From Devosia marina (GTDB lineage: Bacteria; Pseudomonadota; Alphaproteobacteria; Rhizobiales; Devosiaceae), in assembly GCF_009758415.1 (NCBI RefSeq), contig NZ_WQRF01000001.1:744001-808000 (forward strand): a stretch of 64,000 nt of DNA, given 5' to 3'. Both the position numbers and the translations under genes were made by a program. The notes beneath the pieces were generated by a model. The model searched no databases. It was not told the origin of the DNA and saw nothing but the letters and a program-made list of their open reading frames with translations. Each line of letters starts with the position of its first letter. The stretch's first letter is position 1. Below, in pieces: positions 17,552 to 28,491 of this stretch.

Positions 17552-17734
17552 CGCCTTGTTAACCTTGGTTCGCAAGGTGTTGCACGAATACAAGGTCGCC
17601 AATGAATTGCTAACCGCGTGAGAAGTCACGCCTTGTTCCTGGTTAAAAAAACAGTAAAACACTTCAATGGAGTTAGCTTGGGGGAGCGCTGTGCATGGCG
17701 ATTCTTCAAGCGGGTCGCAGAAGGCAATAACAAT

Positions 17735-19861
17735 ATGATTCACCCCACCAAGTTGATGCGTGGCGCGGTTTCGGCGATAGCCATTTTGGGGGCAGCCCCA
17801 ATGGTTGCTGGCGTGCCTGTCCTTGGCGTCGTGACGGCACAGGCGCAGGAGCAATTGGTTGCTTCCGTTCTGTTCGAAGGCAATCGCCGCTTCCCTGATA
17901 GTCAACTCCTGACCATGGTCGATATCTCGACCTCGGGAATCTACAGCCAGCAGCGTCTCAACGCTGACATCGAAAGCATTCGCCTGGCCTATGATCGTGA
18001 CGGGTTCAATTCCGTTTCGGTAACGGCTCGGACTGAGCAGACCACAGACGGTCGGGTGCGGGTCATCTTCGAGATCAATGAGGGTGAGCGCGCAGGGATC
18101 GCTGCGATCAACTTCACCGGCAACAATTCCATTGGCGCAGGCAACCTCAAGGGCGCCATGCTCACCAAGGAGTCGGGCATTCTGAGCTGGCTGCTCCGGG
18201 ACGACACGTATGACGAGCAGAAGATGTCCGTCGACCGTGAGCGTATCCGGGCGTACTACGCCAATCGGGGGTTCCCCGACGCGCAGGTCAACTCGGTTGC
18301 TGAATATGATGCTGCCCGCAACGCCTACTTCATCAATGTGACCGTCAATGAGGGTCAGAAGTATGAGTTCGGCAATGTCGGTATCGAAACCAGCATTGGT
18401 GGCCTGAACACCGACGTGCTGCGCGGTACGGTTCGTACCGGTCAGGGTTCGACCTATTCGGCTCTCGATCTGCAGAAGTCCATTGAAGATATGGCCTATG
18501 AGGCCACGGTCCAGGGTTACTCCTTTGCCGACGTCCGGGCCCGTCTGGACCGCGATGCGGCCACGAATTCCTTCAATGTCACCTATCTGGTCGACGAAGG
18601 TGCGCGCATCTATGTCGAGCGGATCAACATTACGGGCAACATCAAGACGCGTGACTTCGTCATTCGTCGTGAGCTCGATTTTGCTGAAGGCGACCCGTTC
18701 AACCGTTCCATGGTGATCCGTGGTCGCAACAATATCGACGCTCTTGGCTATTTTTCCAGGATCGATATTTCGACCGCGCCTGGCTCTTCGCCCGACAAGA
18801 TTGTCCTCAACATCAATGTCCAAGAACAGTCCACCGGCGAGTACGGGGCCACAGCCGGTTACTCCACCACCGATGGCATCCTGGGCGAGCTGTCGCTGAC
18901 CGAGCGCAATTTCCTTGGCCGCGGCCAGTATCTGCGGGCGGCCATTGGTGCCTCCCAGTCAGGTCGCACCTTCGACTTCTCGTTCACCGAACCGCGCTTC
19001 ATGGGTCTGAAAGTTTCTGCTGGTGTCGACGCCTATCATCGCATCTATGACGAGACTTCGGTTAGCTATTATGGTTCACAGGTGACTGGTGGACAACTGC
19101 GTGTCGGCGTCCCCTTGACCAGCGCACTCAATGCACAGTTCTTCGGCGGATATGAACGCAAGGTCATTGCCGACGTGAAGGACAACCCTGCCAGCAAGTC
19201 GGCCGTCGTGAACGACGGTCAGGAGTTCAATAAGGCGTTCGTTGGCTATACTCTGGTCTGGAACGGCGTCGATGACGTCAAAAACCCCACCGAAGGGCTC
19301 TACGCTACCTTCTCCCAGCAATATATCGGGTGGGACCACAACCTGCTCCGGACTGAGGCGCGCGCCCGCTATTTCGTGCCGCTCATTCCCGACAGCGGCG
19401 TGATTGCAAGCGTTCGTGGTCAGGCCGGCGTAATCAACAGCCTCAATAACGGCAACGTCCATGCCGTCGAGGCCTTCACGCCTGGCTCCCAGCTGATCCG
19501 TGGTTTTGAGGGTCGCGGCTTTGGCCCGCGCATGGTCAATGGCGAGTATCTCGGAACCACGATGTTTGCCGGTATCTCCGGCGAGATTGAGTTCCCGATC
19601 CCCGGCCTTCCTGAAAGCTATGGCTTAAGTGGCGCAGTCTGGGCCGATGCCGCCTGGATTGGCGATGGCAGCAGTATCGGCACCGGCACGAGCACGATTG
19701 CGACCACAAGCAACGACCAGCCATGGCGCACTTCGGTTGGTGCATCCCTTATTTGGGATTCTCCGTTCGGCCCGCTGCGCGGCGATTTTGCCCATGTCCT
19801 GAACAAGTCGACCGACGACCGCACGCAGATGTTCCAGTTCACCATCTCGACTTTGCTCTAG
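17735..19861 (+). CDS. bamA: Outer membrane protein assembly factor BamA
   Basis: A 708-residue Omp85 protein, the core of the machine inserting beta-barrels in the outer membrane. A signal peptide ends near AQAQ at about residue 35, POTRA repeats follow (for example VLFEGNRRFPDSQL and INFTGNNSIGAGNLKG), then a C-terminal barrel with the conserved loop LIRGFEGRGFGPR and a terminal FQFTISTLL ending in a hydrophobic residue. The frame opens at a GTG at 17618, but the ATG at 17735 gives a proper signal peptide and follows AGAAGG. It comes after rseP as in most proteobacteria, with a 183-nt gap that probably holds its own promoter. Confidence 0.95.
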   Translation: MIHPTKLMRGAVSAIAILGAAPMVAGVPVLGVVTAQAQEQLVASVLFEGNRRFPDSQLLTMVDISTSGIYSQQRLNADIESIRLAYDRDGFNSVSVTARTEQTTDGRVRVIFEINEGERAGIAAINFTGNNSIGAGNLKGAMLTKESGILSWLLRDDTYDEQKMSVDRERIRAYYANRGFPDAQVNSVAEYDAARNAYFINVTVNEGQKYEFGNVGIETSIGGLNTDVLRGTVRTGQGSTYSALDLQKSIEDMAYEATVQGYSFADVRARLDRDAATNSFNVTYLVDEGARIYVERINITGNIKTRDFVIRRELDFAEGDPFNRSMVIRGRNNIDALGYFSRIDISTAPGSSPDKIVLNINVQEQSTGEYGATAGYSTTDGILGELSLTERNFLGRGQYLRAAIGASQSGRTFDFSFTEPRFMGLKVSAGVDAYHRIYDETSVSYYGSQVTGGQLRVGVPLTSALNAQFFGGYERKVIADVKDNPASKSAVVNDGQEFNKAFVGYTLVWNGVDDVKNPTEGLYATFSQQYIGWDHNLLRTEARARYFVPLIPDSGVIASVRGQAGVINSLNNGNVHAVEAFTPGSQLIRGFEGRGFGPRMVNGEYLGTTMFAGISGEIEFPIPGLPESYGLSGAVWADAAWIGDGSSIGTGTSTIATTSNDQPWRTSVGASLIWDSPFGPLRGDFAHVLNKSTDDRTQMFQFTISTLL

Positions 19862-19885
19862 TCTGGCCGGTGTAGATATTTTTTT

Positions 19886-19920
19886 GGAGCCGCGGGGCGG
19901 TAGCGCCGCGGCTCCTTCTG
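19886..19920 (+). terminator. Hairpin between bamA and lpxD
   Basis: A perfect 10-bp stem GGAGCCGCGG/CCGCGGCTCC (19886-19895 with 19906-19915) is followed by TTCTGTT and preceded by a run of seven T. It looks like an intrinsic terminator, possibly partial, because lpxD starts only 14 nt later. Confidence 0.6.
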
Positions 19921-19933
19921 TTCAAGTGACATC

Positions 19934-20962
19934 ATGGTCGATACCCGTTTCCATCGCTTCGCCGGTCCGCAGACCCTGGGCGCATTGCTTGCTCTGGTTG
20001 GTCAATCAGATTTGGCGGCGGGCCTGGGGAATCCCGATCTCACTATTACCGGGGTCGACGAACTCGAACTGGCCGGGCCGGGCGAACTGGCCTTTGCGGC
20101 CCAGCCCAGCTACATTGAGGAACTGCGCGCCACCACTGCTGGAGCCGTTCTGGTTTCGCCCGCTCTCAAGGATGCCGTTCCCGAGGGCTGCATCGCCGTC
20201 GTGATCGACAAGCCCCACAACGTCTTTGCCGACATTCTTGACGCGCTCTATCCTTCCAGTACCCGTTCGATCATCGCAGCCGGGCGGGAAGACCTGGGCG
20301 CACCGATTTTTGAGCGCGACGTCACCCTTGGCACCAACGTCGTGGTGGGCGCCGGTGTTGAGATTGGGCGCGGAACTGTGATCGGTGCCAATACAGTCAT
20401 TGGTGCCGGTGTCACCATTGGTCGCAACTGCATCATTGCCGCCAATTGCACCATCGACTGCGCCCATCTTGGCAATGAAGTTGTATTGCACTCCGGCGTG
20501 CGCATTGGCACTGAGGGCTTCGGCTGGCTCGATTTTGGGCAGTCCAATCGCAAAATTCCGCAATTGGGGCGAGTTGTCATTCAGGACCGCGTGGAGATCG
20601 GCGCCAACAGTACCATCGATCGGGGGGCTCTCGGCGATACCGTGCTTGGCGAAGGCTCCAAGATCGATAATCTGGTCCAGATCGGCCATAATTGCCAGAT
20701 CGGCCGGAACTGCCTCATTGCGGCCATGAGTGGTCTGTCCGGCTCCACAATCCTGGGCGATGGCGTGTTGATGGGCGGCGGAGTTGGCACCTCGGGCCAT
20801 CTCAGCATTGGCGCGGGCTCGGTGATTCATGGTCGGGCGGCCGTGACCAAGGACTGGCCTGCCGGGTCCAAGCTTGCTGGTGCTCCAGCGCAGGATATAA
20901 GAGATTTCTGGCGAGAACTCGCCGTTGTGCGGAAACTGTCGAAGGGGGAGAAGCGGGGATGA
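19934..20962 (+). CDS. lpxD: UDP-3-O-(3-hydroxyacyl)glucosamine N-acyltransferase
   Basis: A 342-residue acyltransferase for the third step of lipid A synthesis, adding the N-linked hydroxyacyl chain. An N-terminal uridine-binding domain (~100 residues) is followed by a left-handed beta-helix of hexapeptide repeats (VVVGAGVEIGRGTVIGANTV and many more) with the catalytic-histidine region IDNLVQIGHNCQIG. Length and domain order are normal. Its stop overlaps the fabZ start as ATGA. Confidence 0.95.
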   Translation: MVDTRFHRFAGPQTLGALLALVGQSDLAAGLGNPDLTITGVDELELAGPGELAFAAQPSYIEELRATTAGAVLVSPALKDAVPEGCIAVVIDKPHNVFADILDALYPSSTRSIIAAGREDLGAPIFERDVTLGTNVVVGAGVEIGRGTVIGANTVIGAGVTIGRNCIIAANCTIDCAHLGNEVVLHSGVRIGTEGFGWLDFGQSNRKIPQLGRVVIQDRVEIGANSTIDRGALGDTVLGEGSKIDNLVQIGHNCQIGRNCLIAAMSGLSGSTILGDGVLMGGGVGTSGHLSIGAGSVIHGRAAVTKDWPAGSKLAGAPAQDIRDFWRELAVVRKLSKGEKRG

Positions 20963-21432
20963 ACGAAACCACCGCCGTCACCGAACTCAATGCGATGAAC
21001 ATCGCCGAAATTCTTGAGGCGCTGCCGCATCGCTATCCCTTCCTGATGATCGACAAGATCGTGGAGATCAATGGCGACGAATCCGCCATTGGGGTGAAGA
21101 ACGTCACGTTTAACGAACCGATATTTCTCGGACACTTTCCGAACAACCCGATCTTTCCCGGCGTCCTGATCATCGAAGGCATGGCCCAGACGGCCGGAGC
21201 GATCGTGATCAAGCACGACTCGACCGGTGGCCGGAAGAACATCGTGCTGATGCTCGGGGTCGACAATGCCCGTTTCCGCAAGCCCGCAGGGCCTGGCGAC
21301 ACCATCGAGTTCCACATCACCAAAATGCATCGTCGCCGCAATGTGGGCCGTTACGAGGCCAAGGCCAAGGTCAACGGCACGGTCATTGCTGAAGCTGAAA
21401 TCACCGCGATGATCGTCGGGGCCGAAGCGTGA
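20959..21432 (+). CDS. fabZ: 3-hydroxyacyl-ACP dehydratase FabZ
   Basis: A 157-residue hot-dog-fold dehydratase of fatty acid elongation. LPHRYPFLMIDKI is near residue 20, the catalytic histidine is in GHFPNNPIFPGVL and the glutamate in IEGMAQTAG. The ATG at 20959 overlaps the lpxD stop (ATGA). It sits between lpxD and lpxA as usual, where it competes with LpxC/LpxA for the hydroxyacyl-ACP pool. Confidence 0.95.
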   Translation: MNETTAVTELNAMNIAEILEALPHRYPFLMIDKIVEINGDESAIGVKNVTFNEPIFLGHFPNNPIFPGVLIIEGMAQTAGAIVIKHDSTGGRKNIVLMLGVDNARFRKPAGPGDTIEFHITKMHRRRNVGRYEAKAKVNGTVIAEAEITAMIVGAEA

Positions 21433-22238
21433 CAGCCCCGCTGATTCACCCCACGGCGATTGTCGCCGATGGGGCTAGGCTCGGAGCGGATGTTCGCATC
21501 GGGCCATATAGCATCGTTGGCAGCAATGTGACGCTTGGCGACAAGGTCGAGCTGGTCTCGCACGCCGTTGTCGAAGGCAACACGACAATCGGACCAGGTA
21601 CGCGCATCTTCCCCTTCGCCTCGGTTGGACACGAACCGCAGGACCTCAAATTTCATGGTGAGAATTCGCGCCTCGAAATCGGCGCGAACTGTACCATTAG
21701 GGAATCGGTGACCATCAATCCGGGCACCGAAGGTGGCGGTATGGTCACGCGTATTGGCGACAACTGCCTGATTATGGCCAACGCTCACGTCGCCCACGAC
21801 GCGATTTTGGGGAACAATGTCATCATGGCCAACTATGTCGGCGTAGCCGGCCATGTTCAGGTGGGTGACAATGTGATCTTCGGCGGCACCTGCGTCATCC
21901 ATCAATTCACCCGCATTGGCGCCCATGCCTTTATCGGTGCCCAGTCCATGGTGGATGGCGACGTCATTCCCTACGGAATGGCGGTCGGCAACCGCGCGAC
22001 CCTGACAGGCCTCAACCTCATTGGCCTCAAGCGGCGAGGCTTCGAGCGCGAAGCCATCCATCGCCTGCGTGCCGCCTATCGGCAGATTTTTGCGAGTGAG
22101 GGGACGCTTCGGGAACGCGTGGAAGACGCTGCCGAAATCTTCAGCCAGGATGCCCTGGTTCAGGACGTGGTGCGTTTCATTGCAGATGCCCAGGATCGCC
22201 CCATCCTGCTGCCCCGCAACGGCCACGAGACTGAATAG
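21429..22238 (+). CDS. lpxA: UDP-N-acetylglucosamine O-acyltransferase
   Basis: A 269-residue left-handed beta-helix acyltransferase for the first step of lipid A synthesis. Hexapeptide repeats run from IHPTAIVADGARLGADVRIGPYS through MANAHVAHDAILGNNVIMANY (catalytic histidine region) to the C-terminal helices. It starts at a GTG overlapping the fabZ stop (GTGA). The gene after it is lpxB directly, 21 nt downstream; the lpxI gene usually found here in alphaproteobacteria is absent. Confidence 0.95.
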   Translation: MTAPLIHPTAIVADGARLGADVRIGPYSIVGSNVTLGDKVELVSHAVVEGNTTIGPGTRIFPFASVGHEPQDLKFHGENSRLEIGANCTIRESVTINPGTEGGGMVTRIGDNCLIMANAHVAHDAILGNNVIMANYVGVAGHVQVGDNVIFGGTCVIHQFTRIGAHAFIGAQSMVDGDVIPYGMAVGNRATLTGLNLIGLKRRGFEREAIHRLRAAYRQIFASEGTLRERVEDAAEIFSQDALVQDVVRFIADAQDRPILLPRNGHETE

Positions 22239-22259
22239 CCATCCGATCCGGAGGCTGCC

Positions 22260-23387
22260 ATGATCGAAAATCTTCGCCTCTTTATTCTGGCCGGTGAGCC
22301 ATCCGGTGATCGGATTGCTGCTGATTTGGTGGCGCGGCTGCGCGGCAAGATAAATTTGGAGCTGTCTGGCGTCGGCGGCGACGAGTTGGCAGGGCAGGGG
22401 CTCGCCACGCTCTATCCCATGTCCGATCTGGCAGTCATGGGGATCACCGATGTCCTGCTCAACCTGCCGCGCCTGCTCTGGCGTCTTGAGCAGACCGCCA
22501 GGGCCATACTGGCGGCCAACCCCGATATGGTGGTGCTTGTCGATGCGCAGGATTTCTCGCGACTTCTGGCGGCACGCCTACGCAAGCGCGGTTATACTGG
22601 CCGCTTGGTCCTCTATGTGGCGCCGTCGGTTTGGGCCCGCCATCCGGAGCGCGCCAAACGCCTGGCGCCGCTCTTCGATTCCGTTCTGGCCGTGCTCCCG
22701 TTCGAGCCAGAGGCCATGGACCGACTTGGCGGCCCCCCCACCAGCTATGTCGGCCATCCGGCACTCGCCGAGGCCATCGCTTCGCTAACGCCACCGGATC
22801 GCGGGCCGCTCGTATTGCTACCCGGCAGCCGGAATGGCGAGTTACGCCGCCACTTGCCCGTCTTTGGCGAAATGGCAGCCGACCTCGCGCGCCACGAGGC
22901 GGTGACTGAACTCATCATCCCGACCTTGCCCCGGCTGCGCGACAGGCTGATCAGGGAAACCGCCAGTTGGTCGGCGCCAGTCCGTGTCGTTGAATCGCGC
23001 GCTGCGCGTAGCGAAGTCTATCAGCAGGCCATTGGCGCCATCTGCGTTTCGGGCACCGTGACGCTCGAACTAGCTCTGGCGCGTGTTCCTATGGTGGTGA
23101 TTTACGCGCTCGATAGCCACCAATCCCATGTCTACGCGAAACTCGGCCGGCCTTGGGTATCCCTGCCCAACATCATTCTGGGCGAACAGATTGTGCCCGA
23201 GTTCGTTGCGGCGCCGCTTTTAGCAAGCCCGGCAAAGTCAGCAATGCGCGATCTGCTGGACAACAAAAAAGCCCGACAGGACCAGATAAAGGCCTTTGAC
23301 GAGCTTTTTCGGATCATGGAGGCGGGGCTGCCCCCGCATCTCCGTGAGGATCCGGCAGACCGGATCCTTAAGATCTGGCGCAATTAG
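22260..23387 (+). CDS. lpxB: Lipid-A-disaccharide synthase
   Basis: A 375-residue family-19 glycosyltransferase joining lipid X and UDP-2,3-diacylglucosamine. The N-terminal segment is [18 protein letters not shown] with [13 protein letters not shown]; the middle has [13 protein letters not shown] and [17 protein letters not shown], and the donor-binding part [15 protein letters not shown]. Its stop overlaps the convergent gltA stop by 4 nt, so the envelope operon ends here without a spacer or a clear terminator. Confidence 0.94.
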   Translation: MIENLRLFILAGEPSGDRIAADLVARLRGKINLELSGVGGDELAGQGLATLYPMSDLAVMGITDVLLNLPRLLWRLEQTARAILAANPDMVVLVDAQDFSRLLAARLRKRGYTGRLVLYVAPSVWARHPERAKRLAPLFDSVLAVLPFEPEAMDRLGGPPTSYVGHPALAEAIASLTPPDRGPLVLLPGSRNGELRRHLPVFGEMAADLARHEAVTELIIPTLPRLRDRLIRETASWSAPVRVVESRAARSEVYQQAIGAICVSGTVTLELALARVPMVVIYALDSHQSHVYAKLGRPWVSLPNIILGEQIVPEFVAAPLLASPAKSAMRDLLDNKKARQDQIKAFDELFRIMEAGLPPHLREDPADRILKIWRN

Positions 23388-24673
23388 CGGCTGCTGATCG
23401 GATCGTAATCCCGAGCAGTGGCGCCATTGTAGAGTTGGCGCGGACGGCCAATCTTTTTCTGCGGATCGCCGATCATTTCCTTCCACTGACTGATCCAGCC
23501 AACGGTGCGGGCGACGGCGAACAGCACGGTGAACATAGAGGTCGGGAAGCCGATCGCATCCAGGATGACGCCGGAATAGAAATCGACATTCGGATAGAGC
23601 TTACGATCGATGAAGTATTGGTCCTCAAGCGCAATACGCTCCAGTTCCTGTGCCACCTGCAGCGTGGGATTATTGCCTACCCCAAGGATCTCCAGCACTT
23701 CCTTGGCGGTGGCCTGCATCACCTTGGCGCGCGGATCGAAGTTCTTGTAGACGCGATGACCAAAGCCCATCAGGCGGAACGGGTCGTTCTTGTCCTTGGC
23801 GCGGGCAATGAATTCAGGGATACGATCCACCGTGCCGATTTCGCGCAGCATGTTGAGGCAGGCTTCATTGGCGCCGCCATGAGCTGGGCCCCAGAGGCAC
23901 GCCACGCCAGCCGCGATACAGGCGAACGGGTTGGCGTCCGACGATCCCGACAAACGCACCGTCGACGTCGAAGCGTTCTGCTCGTGGTCGGCATGGAGCG
24001 TGAAAATAAGGTCCATGGCGCGGGCGATCTTCGGGTCGACCTTGTATTCCTCGGCCGGAACCGAGAAGCACATATGCAGGAAGTTCGACGCGTAATCGAG
24101 ATCATTGCGCGGATAAACGAAGGGCTGGCCAACAGAGTATTTATAGGCCATCGCAGCAATCGTCGGCATCTTGGCGATCATGCGGATCGAGGCGATTTCG
24201 CGCTGCTGCGGATCGTTGATGTCGGTGCTGTCATGGTAGAAAGCGGCCATGGCGCCGACAACTCCGGTCATGATGGCCATCGGGTGCGCGTCGCGGCGGA
24301 AGCCACGATAGAAATAGTGCATCTGCTCATGCACCATGGTGTGGCGCGTCACCAATGCCTCGAATTCCTTGAACTGGGTCGGGGTCGGCAGCTCGCCGTA
24401 GAGCAGCAGGTAGCACACTTCGAGATAGCTGGACTTCTCGGCCAGTTGCTCGATGGGGTAACCGCGGTAGAGCAACTCGCCCTTGTCGCCATCGATATAG
24501 GTGATCGCGCTATCGCACGCTGCCGTCGAGGTGAATCCGGGGTCGTAGGTAAACAGGCCCGTCTTGGCATAGAGCGAACGGATATCCATCACATCCGGAC
24601 CCACCGACCCACTCAATATTGGGAATTCGTGGGTCTGGTCTCCGATGACGAGTTTGGCGACTTTTTCGGTCAT
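23384..24673 (-). CDS. gltA: Citrate synthase
   Basis: A 429-residue type II (hexameric Gram-negative type) citrate synthase, condensing oxaloacetate and acetyl-CoA at entry to the TCA cycle. Motifs include [20 protein letters not shown], the histidine segment [16 protein letters not shown], the [10 protein letters not shown] loop and [15 protein letters not shown]. It begins [18 protein letters not shown]. gltX lies upstream on the same strand across a 184-nt gap holding a hairpin (24756-24774), so gltA likely has its own promoter. Confidence 0.96.
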   Translation of the reverse strand: MTEKVAKLVIGDQTHEFPILSGSVGPDVMDIRSLYAKTGLFTYDPGFTSTAACDSAITYIDGDKGELLYRGYPIEQLAEKSSYLEVCYLLLYGELPTPTQFKEFEALVTRHTMVHEQMHYFYRGFRRDAHPMAIMTGVVGAMAAFYHDSTDINDPQQREIASIRMIAKMPTIAAMAYKYSVGQPFVYPRNDLDYASNFLHMCFSVPAEEYKVDPKIARAMDLIFTLHADHEQNASTSTVRLSGSSDANPFACIAAGVACLWGPAHGGANEACLNMLREIGTVDRIPEFIARAKDKNDPFRLMGFGHRVYKNFDPRAKVMQATAKEVLEILGVGNNPTLQVAQELERIALEDQYFIDRKLYPNVDFYSGVILDAIGFPTSMFTVLFAVARTVGWISQWKEMIGDPQKKIGRPRQLYNGATARDYDPISSR

Positions 24674-24857
24674 TGAGCTCTCCTCGCTTCACCCCGTTTG
24701 TCCGCAGAAAAGGACAGGAAATGCGGTCCCGGGGGCGGCGCCTCTAAAGCGCCGAATTTCCGGTGCAGAGGTATCAGGTCTTGCCCATCGCAAGCAACCG
24801 ATAGGTGAGTATGACTTATCTATCCGACAGACTGGCGACAGGCTCGTTTATCGTGTT

Positions 24858-26273
24858 TCACGGAGCCGTCTGATCACTGAGTCGGGCGAGGCTCTCATCC
24901 CGTCCGATCAGCACCATGACCTCGAAAATCCCCGGAGAAACAGTGCGTCCGGTGAGCGCTGCACGCAAAGGCTGTGCCAGTTTGCCGAGCTTGAGCCCCT
25001 TCTCCTCAGCCAGGGCACGCATGGCCGCATCGATGCTCGGCACTGACCAATCGGCAAGACCCCCTAACGTATCGGCAACGCTCGCGAGCACAACGCGCGC
25101 CTCATCGGTCAGCAAGGCCGCGGCTTTTTCGTCCGGCCGGATCGGGCGCAGGGCATAGATGAACTGAGCCAGATCGATCAGTTCGAGCACGGTCTTGGCA
25201 CGGGGCTGCAACTCGGGCAGGGCAGCTAGAACCGTATTGTGATTGGCCATCAGGCCCTTCGCATCCTCGTCGCGCCCGACTTCCTTGGCCGTGTCGACCA
25301 TGACTTCGTAAAGATAGCCGGGGTCGGCCTCTCGAATATAGTGACCGTTAATGTTCTCGAGCTTGACGAAGTCGAAGCGCGCGGCGCCCTTGTTGAGGGC
25401 CTCGAGGCTGAACCATTCCACCATCTGGTCGGTCGTGAAGAACTCGTCGTCGCCATGGCTCCAGCCCAGGCGCGCCAGATAGTTGCGCAAGGCCGCGGGC
25501 AGGTAGCCCATCTGCCGATAGGCCTCGACCCCGAGCGCGCCGTGCCGCTTGGAAAGCTTGGCGCCATCCGGTCCATGGATCAGGGGGATATGCGCCATTT
25601 CCGGGACGGTCCAGCCCATGGCATTATAGATGATGATCTGGCGGGCCGCATTGGTCAGGTGGTCGTCGCCGCGAATAATATGGGTCACGCCCATGTCATG
25701 GTCGTCGACCACCACGGCATGCATATAGGTCGGGGTGCCATCGGAGCGAAGGATGATGAAGTCATCCAGGTTCTCGGTTTTGAACACCACCTCGCCCTGC
25801 ACATGGTCGCGCACGACGACTTCGCCTTCCAGCGGCGCCTTGATACGGATCACCGGCTTGATGTCGGCAGGGGCCTCCGAGGCGTCGCGGTCCCGCCAAT
25901 AGCCGTTATAGCGTGGTGGCTTGCCGGCGGCGCGGGCCTCCTCGCGCATCTGTTCCAGCTCCTGGGGCGAGCAATAGCAGTAATAGGCGTGCCCCATTTT
26001 CACCAGCTCGTGAGCCACTTCAGCATGTCGCGCAGCGCGGGAGAACTGGCTGATCGGCTCGCCTTCCCAGTCTAGCCCCAGCCACTTCAACCCATCTATC
26101 AGTGCGGTGACGGCGGCCTCGGTGGACCTTTCCCGATCCGTGTCCTCGATACGCAAGAGCATTTTGCCGCCCTTGTTCTGCGCATAGGCCCAGCTGAACA
26201 GCGCCGTTCGCGCACCGCCGATGTGCAGATAGCCGGTGGGAGAAGGAGCAAAACGCGTGACGACCTGAGACAT
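24858..26273 (-). CDS. gltX: Glutamyl-tRNA synthetase
   Basis: A 471-residue class I synthetase. The HIGH-like motif is in [17 protein letters not shown] at residues 10-26 and the KMSKS-like motif is KLSKRHGA near residue 240; [12 protein letters not shown] is also visible. The start is the ATG at 26273, giving [14 protein letters not shown]; a longer frame upstream lacks family similarity. Alphaproteobacteria often carry two gltX genes and commonly make Gln-tRNA by amidation, so this copy may be non-discriminating; sequence alone does not decide. Confidence 0.93.
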   Translation of the reverse strand: MSQVVTRFAPSPTGYLHIGGARTALFSWAYAQNKGGKMLLRIEDTDRERSTEAAVTALIDGLKWLGLDWEGEPISQFSRAARHAEVAHELVKMGHAYYCYCSPQELEQMREEARAAGKPPRYNGYWRDRDASEAPADIKPVIRIKAPLEGEVVVRDHVQGEVVFKTENLDDFIILRSDGTPTYMHAVVVDDHDMGVTHIIRGDDHLTNAARQIIIYNAMGWTVPEMAHIPLIHGPDGAKLSKRHGALGVEAYRQMGYLPAALRNYLARLGWSHGDDEFFTTDQMVEWFSLEALNKGAARFDFVKLENINGHYIREADPGYLYEVMVDTAKEVGRDEDAKGLMANHNTVLAALPELQPRAKTVLELIDLAQFIYALRPIRPDEKAAALLTDEARVVLASVADTLGGLADWSVPSIDAAMRALAEEKGLKLGKLAQPLRAALTGRTVSPGIFEVMVLIGRDESLARLSDQTAP

Positions 26274-26346
26274 GGCAAACCGGAAGGATTTGAGAAATTG
26301 CGGGCTGTGTGTAGCATAGGCGGGCTTGAGCGCAAGGGCAGGGCGC

Positions 26347-28491
26347 ATGGGGGCTGGGCAAAGGGCTGTCGAGGGTGCGTCCGGGCTAACCGGATGGTTG
26401 CGCGCGCATGGCGAGCGGACGGACTGGCCTGCTCCTGGAGAACCTGCGGCAGGGGCTAGCCTGCGCAGCGCCATAGACAGTGCCGTTGAAAAGCGTCGGC
26501 TCTTTGTCCTGCTGCCGTTTTCGATGATCGCCGGGCTGATTTGCTACGCATCCATGCCTGCCGAGCCGTCAGCCTATCTGCTCGCCGCCGGGGCAATATC
26601 CCTGGCGGCCCTGATGGTGTTGTCGCGTGTTCGGCTCGCGCTGAATGGGCTTCGGGGCGTCGTTCAGATGTCCGCCTTCTGGCTCGGCTTCTGCCTCTTG
26701 CCCCTGCATGGCTTGGCCTTTGGCACCCCGATGCTGGCCTATCCGGCCTATGGCACCTATGAAGCCCAGGTCGACGAGGTCCTGTCCGCCGATGAGAACC
26801 GGATCCGGATCATTGCGTCCCAGCTTGTGCCAGTCGAGGACGCCAGACCAGTACCGATCCGCCGCGCCCGTATCGTACTGCCGGGCGATGTAAAACTCGC
26901 GCCGGGCGACAGGTTTCGGGCCGCCCTGCGGCTGGCTCCCATTCCCGGGCCGGTCTTGCCCGGCGCCCATGACGGGCAATTTCATTCCCACTTCGTTGGC
27001 GTGGGCGCCTATGGCTCGACCATCGGGGCGCTTGAGGTTATTGCGGCCGGCGACGTATGGAGTCTGAACCGGCAGGTTCAGGGCCTGCGCACCGCCATCG
27101 GTAATCGTATCGACACGGTTCTGGATGGAGCTACAGCCGCAATCGGCAAGGCGATGGTGGTCGGGGATCAAAGCGACATCACCGATGAAACGCGCGATGT
27201 CATGGCCGCCTCGGGCCTGGCCCACATCTATTCAATCTCGGGCCTGCACCTGTCTATTGTGGCCGGTGGTATCTATTGGCTCCTGCGCCTGGCGCTGGCC
27301 TCAGTTCCGGCTCTCGTGGCCTGGCCCATCAAGCAGATATCCGCATCGGTCGGCATTGTAGCTGCCTTTCTCTATCTATTGTTGGCTGGTGGTGTAGACA
27401 ATGTGCCCGCCTTCCGCTCCACCCTGATGCTCGCCCTGATCTTTGGCGCGGTCCTTGCCGGACGCCAGGCATTGACCATGCGCAATGTCGCCATTGCTGC
27501 CATAATCATTATCTTCATTGATCCGGCGAGCATCTTCAGGCCCAGCTTCCAGCTTTCCTTTGCTGCGGTCGTCGGTCTCATCGGCATATATGAACTGCCG
27601 CGCCTGAGTGGAACGCCTTCTGCTGGGCGCCTGGCCCGTATTGGCGGGGTCGTCGCCGCCACCGCATGGACGAGCCTGGTCGCGGGTCTGGCGACCCTCC
27701 TGTTTTCCGCGTATCACTTTCAGCAGACTGCCCCGTTGGGGGTCATCGGCAATGTGCTGGCCTTGCCCTTTGTCAGCCTGGTCATCATGCCTTTCGGGGT
27801 CTTGTCCGTTTTGGCCATGCCGCTAAGCGTTGACGGGCCTTGCCTGGTTATAATGGGCTGGGGCATTGACCGCATGATCGATGTCGCCGAACTGGTGGCC
27901 GCCTGGAGCCAGGGTTGGACCGGCAATCCATTGCTCGCAGGCTGGACACTGGGCGTGGGCCTGATCGCTCTGGCCTGGTTCGCTTTCCTGGAAACCCGCT
28001 GGCGCTTGCTTGGGCCGGCCCTGGCGCTCCCCGTCATTTTGGCAATGGGGTTCGAACCGCGCCCGGATATCCTGATTGCCGATACCACCCAGGCTGTTGC
28101 CATCCGCGATGGTGAGGCAATGGCGCTGGTGACTGGCCGAACCGGCAGCTTTGCCGTCGATGTCTGGAGCGACCACTACCAGACCGAAATCACGGCCCCG
28201 CACCCGGCGGCCCGTTGTGACAGTCTTGGCTGCATTCTGACCAACCCGGCCTATAGCGTAGCCGTCGTTCGCAATGCTGCAGCTTTCGCCGAAGACTGTG
28301 GCCGACATGACCTGCTGATCGCGCGCATCTATCCGCCACAATTCTGCTACGCCACGGGGCAGCTCATCGGACCGCGAGACCTGGTCGAAGGCGGTGTGCA
28401 CTGGCTGGTCTGGAATGAGGCGACCGGGCGGTTCGATATCCGCCCGGCCATTGAAAATCTCAATCGGCCCTGGCGCATCGGGCCACGCTGA
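26347..28491 (+). CDS. comEC: ComEC/Rec2-family membrane protein
   Basis: A 714-residue polytopic protein of the DNA-uptake channel family. A DUF4131-type N-terminal region with an OB-like part (roughly residues 60-230) is followed by the competence domain with [37 protein letters not shown] and [20 protein letters not shown]. The last ~130 residues correspond in position to the metallo-beta-lactamase domain but lack the HxHxDH motif. No other competence genes are in view. The frame reaches a TTG at 26326; the ATG at 26347 is preferred. It starts 73 nt from the divergent gltX start and its end overlaps the convergent galactosidase gene by 32 nt. Confidence 0.88.
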   Translation: MGAGQRAVEGASGLTGWLRAHGERTDWPAPGEPAAGASLRSAIDSAVEKRRLFVLLPFSMIAGLICYASMPAEPSAYLLAAGAISLAALMVLSRVRLALNGLRGVVQMSAFWLGFCLLPLHGLAFGTPMLAYPAYGTYEAQVDEVLSADENRIRIIASQLVPVEDARPVPIRRARIVLPGDVKLAPGDRFRAALRLAPIPGPVLPGAHDGQFHSHFVGVGAYGSTIGALEVIAAGDVWSLNRQVQGLRTAIGNRIDTVLDGATAAIGKAMVVGDQSDITDETRDVMAASGLAHIYSISGLHLSIVAGGIYWLLRLALASVPALVAWPIKQISASVGIVAAFLYLLLAGGVDNVPAFRSTLMLALIFGAVLAGRQALTMRNVAIAAIIIIFIDPASIFRPSFQLSFAAVVGLIGIYELPRLSGTPSAGRLARIGGVVAATAWTSLVAGLATLLFSAYHFQQTAPLGVIGNVLALPFVSLVIMPFGVLSVLAMPLSVDGPCLVIMGWGIDRMIDVAELVAAWSQGWTGNPLLAGWTLGVGLIALAWFAFLETRWRLLGPALALPVILAMGFEPRPDILIADTTQAVAIRDGEAMALVTGRTGSFAVDVWSDHYQTEITAPHPAARCDSLGCILTNPAYSVAVVRNAAAFAEDCGRHDLLIARIYPPQFCYATGQLIGPRDLVEGGVHWLVWNEATGRFDIRPAIENLNRPWRIGPR

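Noticed and set aside
17571..17585. A one-mismatch LexA box (GTTC-N7-GTTG) before bamA
   Set aside because: A single degenerate match near an envelope gene with no SOS link; expected by chance in a window this size.
17618..17734. BamA start at the upstream GTG
   Set aside because: It would place about 39 polar residues before the signal peptide; the ATG at 17735 with AGAAGG gives a normal signal sequence.
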